Source: Henricia sp. BOLD:AAB3569 (Eukaryota > Echinodermata > Asteroidea > Spinulosida > Echinasteridae). Taken from it: a DNA stretch of 64,000 nucleotides. Numbering within the stretch: the first letter of the stretch is position 1; each line of letters opens with the position of its first letter. Below are positions 40,421 to 51,830 of the stretch, piece after piece. The position numbers and the translations under genes were made by a program. The stretch covers positions 62,001-126,000 of the forward strand of contig JBBELK010001576.1 of NCBI GenBank assembly GCA_037783545.1. Reading direction: 5' to 3'. The notes beneath the pieces are model-generated. The model saw nothing but the letters and a program-made list of their open reading frames with translations. It made no database searches and had not been told where the DNA came from.

Positions 40421-42799
40421 TGAGGCTTCCTGACTGCTCTCACGCAAACCGTGGCTGTCTGTACACACCTCTTTGGGGTACTCCTGAGTTGTGCGCATGC
40501 TCAGTCATTCGGACTGTCGTTAACGCACCGCAGTTTGGCTCGGCAATTTGGTCAAAGTGTGGTCCAAACGTCGGCAAATTTGGAGGTCGAAAAATGTTCC
40601 GACGAACTTCAAATTTTGCATGCCCTAAACTCTCTATATTGCGCACTTGTCATAAAAAAATTGACAGACTTTCGCCGGGAAATGGCAGAGAAATTTTAAA
40701 GTTTAGAAAAAACTGGGTTGAGGCTTCCTGACTGCTCTCACGCAAACCGTGGCTGTCTGTACACACCTCTTTATGGGTACTCCTGAGTTGTGCGCATGCT
40801 CAGTCATTCGGACTGTCGTTAACGCACCGCAGTTTGGCTCGGCAATTTGGTCAAAGTGTGGTCCAAACGTCGGCAAATTTGGAGGTCGAAAAATGTTCCG
40901 ACGAACTTCAAATTTTGCATGCCCTAAACTCTCTATATTGCGCACTTGTCATAAAAAATTGACAGACTTTCGCCGGGAAATGGCAGAGAAATTTCAAAGT
41001 TTAGAAAAAACTGGGTTGAGGCTTCCTGACTGCTCTCACGCAAACCGTGGCTGTCTGTACACACCTCTTTGGGGTACTCCTGAGTTGTGCGCATGCTCAG
41101 TCATTCGGACTGTCGTTAACGCACCTCAGTTTGGCTCGGCAATTTGGTCAAAGTGTGGTCCAAACGTCGGCAAATTTGGAGGTCGAAAAATGTTCCGACG
41201 AACTTCAAATTTTGCATGCCCTAAACTCTCTATATTGCGCACTTGTCATACAAAAATTGACAGACTTTCGCCGGGAAATGGCAGAGAAATTTCAAAGTTT
41301 AGAAAAAACTGGGTTGAGGCTTCCTGACTGCTCTCACGCAAACCGTGGCTGTCTGTACACACCTCTTTGGGGTACTCCTGAGTTGTGCGCATGCTCAGTC
41401 ATTCGGACTGTCGTTAACGCACCGCAGTTTGGCTCGGCAATTTGGTCAAAGTGTGGTCCAAACGTCGGCAAATTGGGAGGTCGAAAAATGTTCCGACGAA
41501 CTTCAAATTTTGCATGCCCTAAACTCTCTATATTGCGCACTTGTCATAAAAAATTGACAGACTTTCGCCGGGAAATGGCAGAGAAATTTAAAAGTTTAGA
41601 AAAAACTGGGTTGAGGCTTCCTGACTGCTCTCACGCAAACCGTGGCTGTCTGTACACACCTCTTTGGGGTACTCCTGAGTTGTGCGCATGCTCAGTCATT
41701 CGGACTGTCGTTAACGCACCGCAGTTTGGCTCGGCAATTTGGTCAAAGTGTGGTCCAAACGTCGGCAAATTTGGAGGTCGAAAAATGTTCCGACGAACTT
41801 CAAATTTGGCATGCCCTAAACTCTCTATATTGCGCACTTGTCATAAAAAATTGACAGACTTTCGCCGGGAAATGGCAGAGAAATTTAAAAGTTTAGAAAA
41901 AACTGGGTTGAGGCTTCCTGACTGCTCTCACGCAAACCGTGGCTGTCTGTACACACCTCTTTGGGGTACTCCTGAGTTGTGCGCATGCTCAGTCATTCGG
42001 ACTGTCGTTAACGCACCGCAGTTTGGCTCGGCAATTTGGTCAAAGTGTGGTCCAAACGTCGGCAAATTTGGAGGTCGAAAAATGTTCCGACGAACTTCAA
42101 ATTTGGCATGCCCTAAACTCTCTATATTGCGCACTTGTCATAAAAAATTGACAGACTTTCGCCGGGAAATGGCAGAGAAATTTCAAAGTTTAGAAAAAAC
42201 TGGGTTGAGGCTTCCTGACTGCTCTCACGCAAACCGTGGCTGTCTGTACACACCTCTTTGGGGTACTCCTGAGTTGTGCGCATGCTCAGTCATTCGGACT
42301 GTCGTTAACGCACCGCAGTTTGGCTCGGCAATTTGGTCAAAGTGTGGTCCAAACGTCGGCAAATTTGGAGGTCGAAAAATGTTCCGACGAACTTCAAATT
42401 TTGCATGCCCTAAACTCTCTATATTGCGCACTTGTCATAAAAAAATTGACAGACTTTCGCCGGGAAATGGCAGAGAAATTTCAAAGTTTAGAAAAAACTG
42501 GGTTCAGGCTTCCTGACTGCTCTCACGCAAACCGTGGCTGTCTGTACACACCTCTTTGGGGTACTCCTGAGTTGTGCGCATGCTCAGTCATTCGGACTGT
42601 CGTTAACGCACCGCAGTTTGGCTCGGCAATTTGGTCAAAGTGTGGTCCAAACGTCGGCAAATTTGGAGGTCGAAAAATGTTCCGACGAACTTCAAATTTT
42701 GCATGCCCTAAACTCTCTATATTGCGCACTTGTCATAAAAAATTTACAGACTTTCGCCGGGAAATGGCAGAGAAATTTCAAAGTTTAGAAAAAACTGGG

Positions 42800-43034
42800 T
42801 TGAGGCTTCCTGACTGCTCTCACGCAAACCGTGGCTGTCTGTACACACCTCTTTGGGGTACTCCTGAGTTGTGCGCATGCTCAGTCATTCGGACTGTCGT
42901 TAACGCACCGCAGTTTGGCTCGGCAATTTGGTCAAAGTGTGGTCCAAACGTCGGCAAATTTGGAGGTCGAAAAATGTTCCGACGAACTTCAAATTTTGCA
43001 TGCAGAGAAATTTCAAAGTTTAGAAAAAACTGGG
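42800..43034. repeat. Truncated 235-bp monomer, first copy
   Basis: TTTTGCATGC is joined directly to AGAGAAATTTC near 43002, so 62 bp are missing. The loss includes the TATATTGCGCAC segment, the first A-tract and the TTTCGCCGGGAAA core. Only a 2-bp GC is shared at the breakpoints. The same junction occurs in two later monomers, so the deletion happened once and was copied. Confidence 0.9.
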
Positions 43035-45115
43035 TTGAGGCTTCCTGACTGCTCTCACGCAAACCGTGGCTGTCTGTACACACCTCTTTGGGGTACTCCT
43101 GAGTTGTGCGCATGCTCAGTCATTCGGACTGTCGTTAACGCACCGCAGTTTGGCTCGGCAATTTGGTCAAAGTGTGGTCCAAACGTCGGCAAATTTGGAG
43201 GTCGAAAAATGTTCCGACGAACTTCAAATTTTGCATGCCCTAAACTCTCTATATTGCGCACTTTTCATAAAAAATTGACAGACTTTCGCCGGGAAATGGC
43301 AGAGAAATTTCAAAGTTTAGAAAAAACTGGGTTGAGGCTTCCTGACTGCTCTCACGCAAACCGTGGCTGTCTGTACACACCTCTTTGGGGTACTCCTGAG
43401 TTGTGCGCATGCTCAGTCATTCGGACTGTCGTTAACGCACCGCAGTTTGGCTCGGCAATTTGGTCAAAGTGTGGTCCAAACGTCGGCAAATTTGGAGGTC
43501 GAAAAATGTTCCGACGAACTTCAAATTTGGCATGCCCTAAACTCTCTATATTGCGCACTTGTCATAAAAAATTGACAGACTTTCGCCGGGAAATGGCAGA
43601 GAAATTTCAAAGTTTAGAAAAAACTGGGTTGAGGCTTCCTGACTGCTCTCACGCAAACCGTGGCTGTCTGTACACACCTCTTTGGGGTACTCCTGAGTTG
43701 TGCGCATGCTCAGTCATTCGGACTGTCGTTAACGCACCGCAGTTTGGCTCGGCAATTTGGTCAAAGTGTGGTCCAAACGTCGGCAAATTTGGAGGTCGAA
43801 AAATGTTCCGACGAACTTCAAATTTTGCATGCCCTAAACTCTCTATATTGCGCACTTGTCATAAAAAATTGACAGACTTTCGCCGGGAAATGGCAGAGAA
43901 ATTTCAAAGTTTAGAAAAAACTGGGTTGAGGCTTCCTGACTGCTCTCACGCAAACCGTGGCTGTCTGTACACACCTCTTTGGGGTACTCCTGAGTTGTGC
44001 GCATGCTCAGTCATTCGGACTGTCGTTAACGCACCGCAGTTTGGCTCGGCAATTTGGTCAAAGTGTGGTCCAAACGTCGGCAAATTTGGAGGTCGAAAAA
44101 TGTTCCGACGAACTTCAAATTTTGCATGCCCTAAACTCTCTATATTGCGCACTTGTCATAAAAAAATTGACAGACTTTCGCCGGGAAATGGCAGAGAAAT
44201 TTCAAAGTTTAGAAAAAACTGGGTTGAGGCTTCCTGACTGCTCTCACGCAAACCGTGGCTGTCTGTACACACCTCTTTGGGGTACTCCTGAGTTGTGCGC
44301 ATGCTCAGTCATTCGGACTGTCGTTAACGCACCGCAGTTTGGCTCGGCAATTTGGTCAAAGTGTGGTCCAAACGTCGGCAAATTTGGAGGTCGAAAAATG
44401 TTCCGACGAACTTCAAATTTTGCATGCCCTAAACTCTCTATATTGCGCACTTGTCATAAAAAATTGACAGACTTTCGCCGGGAAATGGCAGAGAAATTTC
44501 AAAGTTTACAAAAAACTGGGTTGAGGCTTCCTGACTGCTCTCACGCAAACCGTGGCTGTCTGTACACACCTCTTTGGGGTACTCCTGAGTTGTGCGCATG
44601 CTCAGTCATTCGGACTGTCGTTAACGCACCGCAGTTTGGCTCGGCAATTTGGTCAAAGTGTGGTCCAAACGTCGGCAAATTTGGAGGTCGAAAAATGTTC
44701 CGACGAACTTCAAATTTTGCATGCCCTAAACTCTCTATATTGCGCACTTGTCATAAAAAAATTGACAGACTTTCGCCGGGAAATGGCAGAGAAATTTCAA
44801 AGTTTAGAAAAAACTGGGTTCAGGCTTCCTGACTGCTCTCACGCAAACCGTGGCTGTCTGTACACACCTCTTTGGGGTACTCCTGAGTTGTGCGCATGCT
44901 CAGTCATTCGGACTGTCGTTAACGCACCGCAGTTTGGCTCGGCAATTTGGTCAAAGTGTGGTCCAAACGTCGGCAAATTTGGAGGTCGAAAAATGTTCCG
45001 ACGAACTTCAAATTTTGCATGCCCTAAACTCTCTATATTGCGCACTTGTCATAAAAAATTTACAGACTTTCGCCGGGAAATGGCAGAGAAATTTCAAAGT
45101 TTAGAAAAAACTGGG

Positions 45116-45351
45116 TTGAGGCTTCCTGACTGCTCTCACGCAAACCGTGGCTGTCTGTACACACCTCTTTGGGGTACTCCTGAGTTGTGCGCATGCTCAG
45201 TCATTCGGACTGTCGTTAACGCACCGCAGTTTGGCTCGGCAATTTGGTCAAAGTGTGGTCCAAACGTCGGCAAATTTGGAGGTCGAAAAATGTTCCGACG
45301 AACTTCAAATTTTGCATGCAGAGAAATTTCAAAGTTTAGAAAAAAACTGGG
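45116..45351. repeat. Truncated 236-bp monomer, second copy
   Basis: Same 62-bp deletion junction as at 43002, here near 45319. It is one base longer because the second A-tract has an extra A. It sits third in its higher-order block. Confidence 0.9.
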
Positions 45352-46540
45352 TTGAGGCTTCCTGACTGCTCTCACGCAAACCGTGGCTGTCTGTACACAC
45401 CTCTTTGGGGTACTCCTGAGTTGTGCGCATGCTCAGTCATTCGGACTGTCGTTAACGCACCGCAGTTTGGCTCGGCAATTTGGTCAAAGTGTGGTCCAAA
45501 CGTCGGCAAATTTGGAGGTCGAAAAATGTTCCGACGAACTTCAAATTTTGCATGCCCCAAACTCTCTATATTGCGCACTTTTCATAAAAAATTGACAGAC
45601 TTTCGCCGGGAAATGGCAGAGAAATTTCAAAGTTTAGAAAAAACTGGGTTGAGGCTTCCTGACTGCTCTCACGCAAACCGTGGCTGTCTGTACACACCTC
45701 TTTGGGGTACTCCTGAGTTGTGCGCATGCTCAGTCATTCGGACTGTCGTTAACGCACCGCAGTTTGGCTCGGCAATTTGGTCAAAGTGTGGTCCAAACGT
45801 CGGCAAATTTGGAGGTCGAAAAATGTTCCGACGAACTTCAAATTTTGCATGCCCTAAACTCTCTATATTGCGCACTTGTCATAAAAAATTGACAGACTTT
45901 CGCCGGGAAATGGCAGAGAAATTTCAAAGTTTAGAAAAAACTGGGTTGAGGCTTCCTGACTGCTCTCACGCAAACCGTGGCTGTCTGTACACACCTCTTT
46001 GGGGTACTCCTGAGTTGTGCGCATGCTCAGTCATTCGGACTGTCGTTAACGCACCGCAGTTTGGCTCGGCAATTTGGTCAAAGTGTGGTCCAAACGTCGG
46101 CAAATTTGGAGGTCGAAAAATGTTCCGACGAACTTCAAATTTTGCATGCCCTAAACTCTCTATATTGCGCACTTGTCATAAAAAAATTGACAGACTTTCG
46201 CCGGGAAATGGCAGAGAAATTTCAAAGTTTAGAAAAAACTGGGTTCAGGCTTCCTGACTGCTCTCACGCAAACCGTGGCTGTCTGTACACACCTCTTTGG
46301 GGTACTCCTGAGTTGTGCGCATGCTCAGTCATTCGGACTGTCGTTAACGCACCGCAGTTTGGCTCGGCAATTTGGTCAAAGTGTGGTCCAAACGTCGGCA
46401 AATTTGGAGGTCGAAAAATGTTCCGACGAACTTCAAATTTTGCATGCCCTAAACTCTCTATATTGCGCACTTGTCATAAAAAATTTACAGACTTTCGCCG
46501 GGAAATGGCAGAGAAATTTCAAAGTTTAGAAAAAACTGGG

Positions 46541-46775
46541 TTGAGGCTTCCTGACTGCTCTCACGCAAACCGTGGCTGTCTGTACACACCTCTTTGGGGT
46601 ACTCCTGAGTTGTGCGCATGCTCAGTCATTCGGACTGTCGTTAACGCACCGCAGTTTGGCTCGGCAATTTGGTCAAAGTGTGGTCCAAACGTCGGCAAAT
46701 TTGGAGGTCGAAAAATGTTCCGACGAACTTCAAATTTTGCATGCAGAGAAATTTCAAAGTTTAGAAAAAACTGGG
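46541..46775. repeat. Truncated 235-bp monomer, third copy
   Basis: Same deletion junction, near 46743. It is spaced 1425 bp after the second copy, matching the five-monomer block length. Confidence 0.9.
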
Positions 46776-48259
46776 TTGAGGCTTCCTGACTGCTCTCACG
46801 CAAACCGTGGCTGTCTGTACACACCTCTTTGGGGTACTCCTGAGTTGTGCGCATGCTCAGTCATTCGGACTGTCGTTAACGCACCGCAGTTTGGCTCGGC
46901 AATTTGGTCAAAGTGTGGTCCAAACGTCGGCAAATTTGGAGGTCGAAAAATGTTCCGACGAACTTCAAATTTTGCATGCCCCAAACTCTCTATATTGCGC
47001 ACTTTTCATAAAAAATTGACAGACTTTCGCCGGGAAATGGCAGAGAAATTTCAAAGTTTAGAAAAAACTGGGTTGAGGCTTCCTGACTGCTCTCACGCAA
47101 ACCGTGGCTGTCTGTACACACCTCTTTGGGGTACTCCTGAGTTGTGCGCATGCTCAGTCATTCGGACTGTCGTTAACGCACCGCAGTTTGGCTCGGCAAT
47201 TTGGTCAAAGTGTGGTCCAAACGTCGGCAAATTTGGAGGTCGAAAAATGTTCCGACAAACTTCAAATTTGGCATGCCCTAAACTCTCTATATTGCGCACT
47301 TGTCATAAAAAATTGACAGACTTTCGCCGGGAAATGGCAGAGAAATTTCAAAGTTTAGAAAAAACTGGGTTGAGGCTTCCTGACTGCTCTCACGCAAACC
47401 GTGGCTGTCTGTACACACCTCTTTGGGGTACTCCTGAGTTGTGCGCATGCTCAGTCATTCGGACTGTCGTTAACGCACCGCAGTTTGGCTCGGCAATTTG
47501 GTCAAAGTGTGGTCCAAACGTCGGCAAATTTGGAGGTCGAAAAATGTTCCGACGAACTTCAAATTTTGCATGCCCTAAACTCTCTATATTGCGCACTTGT
47601 CATAAAAAATTGACAGACTTTCGCCGGGAAATGGCAGAGAAATTTCAAAGTTTAGAAAAAACTGGGTTGAGGCTTCCTGACTGCTCTCACGCAAACCGTG
47701 GCTGTCTGTACACACCTCTTTGGGGTACTCCTGAGTTGTGCGCATGCTCAGTCATTCGGACTGTCGTTAACGCACCGCAGTTTGGCTCGGCAATTTGGTC
47801 AAAGTGTGGTCCAAACGTCGGCAAATTTGGAGGTCGAAAAATGTTCCGACGAACTTCAAATTTTGCATGCCCAAACTCTCTATATTGCGCACTTTTCATA
47901 AAAAATTGACAGACTTTCGCCGGGAAATGGCAGAGAAATTTCAAAGTTTAGAAAAAACTGGGTTGAGGCTTCCTGACTGCTCTCACGCAAACCGTGGCTG
48001 TCTGTACACACCTCTTTGGGGTACTCCTGAGTTGTGCGCATGCTCAGTCATTCGGACTGTCGTTAACGCACCGCAGTTTGGCTCGGCAATTTGGTCAAAG
48101 TGTGGTCCAAACGTCGGCAAATTTGGAGGTCGAAAAATGTTCCGACGAACTTCAAATTTTGCATGCCCTAAACTCTCTATATTGCGCACTTGTCATAAAA
48201 AATTGACAGACTTTCGCCGGGAAATGGCAGAGAAATTTCAAAGTTTAGAAAAAACTGGG

Positions 48260-50638
48260 TTGAGGCTTCCTGACTGCTCTCACGCAAACCGTGGCTGTCT
48301 GTACACACCTCTTTGGCGTACTCCTGAGTTGTGCGCATGCTCAGTCATTCGGACTGTCGTTAACGCACCGCAGTTTGGCTCGGCAATTTGGTCAAAGTGT
48401 GGTCCAAACGTCGGCAAATTTGGAGGTCGAAAAATGTTCCGACGAACTTCAAATTTTGCATGCCCTAAACTCTCTATATTGCGCACTTGTCATACAAAAT
48501 TGACAGACTTTCGCCGGGAAATGGCAGAGAAATTTCAAAGTTTAGAAAAAAACTGGGTTGAGGCTTCCTGACTGCTCTCACGCAAACCGTGGCTGTCTGT
48601 ACACACCTCTTTGGGGTACTCCTGAGTTGTGCGCATGCTCAGTCATTCGGACTGTCGTTAACGCACCGCAGTTTGGCTCGGCAATTTGGTCAAAGTGTGG
48701 TCCAAACGTCGGCAAATTTGGAGGTCGAAAAATGTTCCGACGAACTTCAAATTTTGCATGCCCTAAACTCTCTATATTGCACACTTGTCATAAAAAATTG
48801 ACAGACTTTCGCCGGGAAATGGCAGAGAAATTTCAAAGTTTAGAAAAAACTGGGTTGAGGCTTCCTGACTGCTCTCACGCAAACCGTGGCTGTCTGTACA
48901 CACCTCTTTGGGGTACTCCTGAGTTGTGCGCATGCTCAGTCATTCGGACTGTCGTTAACGCACCGCAGTTTGGCTCGGCAATTTGGTCAAAGTGTGGTCC
49001 AAACGTCGGCAAATTTGGAGGTCGAAAAATGTTCCGACGAACTTCAAATTTTGTAGCCCTAAACTCTCTATATTGCGCACTTGTCATAACAAATTGACAG
49101 ACTTTCGCCGGGAAATGGCAGAGAAATTTCAAAGTTTAGAAAAAAACTGGGTTGAGGCTTCCTGACTGCTCTCACGCAAACCGTGGCTGTCTGTACACAC
49201 CTCTTTGGGGTACTCCTGAGTTGTGCGCATGCTCAGTCATTCGGACTGTCGTTAACGCACCGCAGTTTGGCTCGGCAATTTGGTCAAAGTGTGGTCCAAA
49301 CGTCGGCAAATTTGGAGGTCGAAAAATGTTCCGACGAACTTCAAATTTTGCATGCCCTAAACTCTCTATATTGCGCACTTGTCATAAAAAATTGACAGAC
49401 TTTCGCCGGGAAATGGCAGAGAAATTTCAAAGTTTAGAAAAAACTGGGTTGAGGCTTCCTGACTGCTCTCACGCAAACCGTGGCTGTCTGTACACACCTC
49501 TTTGGCGTACTCCTGAGTTGTGCGCATGCTCAGTCATTCGGACTGTCGTTAACGCACCGCAGTTTGGCTCGGCAATTTGGTCAAAGTGTGGTCCAAACGT
49601 CGGCAAATTTGGAGGTCGAAAAATGTTCCGACGAACTTCAAATTTTGCATGCCCTAAACTCTCTATATTGCGCACTTGTCATAAAAAATTGACAGACTTT
49701 CGCCGGGAAATGGCAGAGAAATTTCAAAGTTTAGAAAAAAACTGGGTTGAGGCTTCCTGACTGCTCTCACGCAAACCGTGGCTGTCTGTACACACCTCTT
49801 TGGGGTACTCCTGAGTTGTGCGCATGCTCAGTCATTCGGACTGTCGTTAACGCACCGCAGTTTGGCTCGGCAATTTGGTCAAAGTGTGGTCCAAACGTCG
49901 GCAAATTTGGAGGTCGAAAAATGTTCCGACGAACTTCAAATTTTGCATGCCCTAAACTCTCTATATTGCACACTTGTCATAAAAAATTGACAGACTTTCG
50001 CCGGGAAATGGCAGAGAAATTTCAAAGTTTAGAAAAAACTGGGTTGAGGCTTCCTGACTGCTCTCACGCAAACCGTGGCTGTCTGTACACACCTCTTTGG
50101 GGTACTCCTGAGTTGTGCGCATGCTCAGTCATTCGGACTGTCGTTAACGCACCGCAGTTTGGCTCGGCAATTTGGTCAAAGTGTGGTCCAAACGTCGGCA
50201 AATTTGGAGGTCGAAAAATGTTCCGACGAACTTCAAATTTTGTAGCCCTAAACTCTCTATATTGCGCACTTGTCATAAAAAATTGACAGACTTTCGCCGG
50301 GAAATGGCAGAGAAATTTCAAAGTTTAGAAAAAAACTGGGTTGAGGCTTCCTGACTGCTCTCACGCAAACCGTGGCTGTCTGTACACACCTCTTTGGGGT
50401 ACTCCTGAGTTGTGCGCATGCTCAGTCATTCGGACTGTCGTTAACGCACCGCAGTTTGGCTCGGCAATTTGGTCAAAGTGTGGTCCAAACGTCGGCAAAT
50501 TTGGAGGTCGAAAAATGTTCCGACGAACTTCAAATTTTGCATGCCCTAAACTCTCTATATTGCGCACTTGTCATAAAAAAATTGACAGACTTTCGCCGGG
50601 AAATGGCAGAGAAATTTCAAAGTTTAGAAAAAACTGGG
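48260..50638. repeat. 4-monomer higher-order repeat, two copies
   Basis: Units 48260-49448 and 49449-50638. Order: CTCTTTGGCGTAC (near 48310 and 49499); ATTGCACACTTG (near 48777 and 49966); TTTTGTAGCCC with one base fewer than consensus (near 49050 and 50239); and a plain monomer. The same first three monomers recur at 55396-56287, directly before the first insert. Confidence 0.85.
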
Positions 50639-51830
50639 TTGAGGCTTCCTGACTGCTCTCACGCAAACCGTGGCTGTCTGTACACACCTCTTTGGGGTAC
50701 TCCTGAGTTGTGCGCATGCTCAGTCATTCGGACTGTCGTTAACGCACCGCAGTTTGGCTCGGCAATTTGGTCAAAGTGTGGTCCAAACGTCGGCAAATTT
50801 GGAGGTCGAAAAATGTTCCGACGAACTTCAAATTTTGCATGCCCTAAACTCTCTATATTGCGCACTTGTCATAAAAAATTGACAGACTTTCGCCGGGAAA
50901 TGGCAGAGAAATTTCAAAGTTTAGAAAAAAAACTGGGTTGAGGCTTCCTGACTGCTCTCACGCAAACCGTGGCTGTCTGTACACACCTCTTTGGGGTACT
51001 CCTGAGTTGTGCGCATGCTCAGTCATTCGGACTGTCGTTAACGCACCGCAGTTTTGGCTCGGCAATTTGGTCAAAGTGTGGTCCAAACGTCGGCAAATTT
51101 GGAGGTCGAAAAATGTTCCGACGAACTTCAAATTTTGCATGCCCTAAACTCTCTATATTGCGCACTTGTCATAAAAAATTGACAGACTTTCGCCGGGAAA
51201 TGGCAGAGAAATTTAAAAGTTTAGAAAAAACTGGGTTGAGGCTTCCTGACTGCTCTCACGCAAACCGTGGCTGTCTGTACACACCTCTTTGGGGTACTCC
51301 TGAGTTGTGCGCATGCTCAGTCATTCGGACTGTCGTTAACGCACCGCAGTTTGGCTCGGCAATTTGGTCAAAGTGTGGTCCAAACGTCGGCAAATTTGGA
51401 GGTCGAAAAATGTTCCGACGAACTTCAAATTTTGCATGCCCTAAACTCTCTATATTGCGCACTTGTCATAAAAAATTGACAGACTTTCGCCGGGAAATGG
51501 CAGAGAAATTTCAAAGTTTAGAAAAAACTGGGTTGAGGCTTCCTGACTGCTCTCACGCAAACCGTGGCTGTCTGTACACACCTCTTTGGGGTACTCCTGA
51601 GTTGTGCGCATGCTCAGTCATTCGGACTGTCGTTAACGCACCGCAGTTTGGCTCGGCAATTTGGTCAAAGTGTGGTCCAAACGTCGGCAAATTTGGAGGT
51701 CGAAAAATGTTCCGACGAACTTCAAATTTTGCATGCCCTAAACTCTCTATATTGCGCACTTGTCATAAAAAAATTGACAGACTTTCGCCGGGAAATGGCA
51801 GAGAAATTTCAAAGTTTAGAAAAAACTGGG

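Larger units (their letters stand above)
42205..47666. repeat. Higher-order repeat family carrying a truncated monomer (8-mer, then 5-mers)
   Basis: Three blocks start at 42205 (2316 bp, eight monomers), 44521 (1425 bp, five monomers) and 45946. Each has the order: unit with CATAAAAAAATTG; unit starting GGTTCAGG with AAATTTACAG; a 235/236-bp truncated unit; and a unit with CACTTTTCAT. In the second and third blocks the CACTTTTCAT unit also has GCATGCCCCAAAC. The first block contains three extra plain monomers. This shows an irregular HOR that contracted or expanded by whole monomers. Confidence 0.85.
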
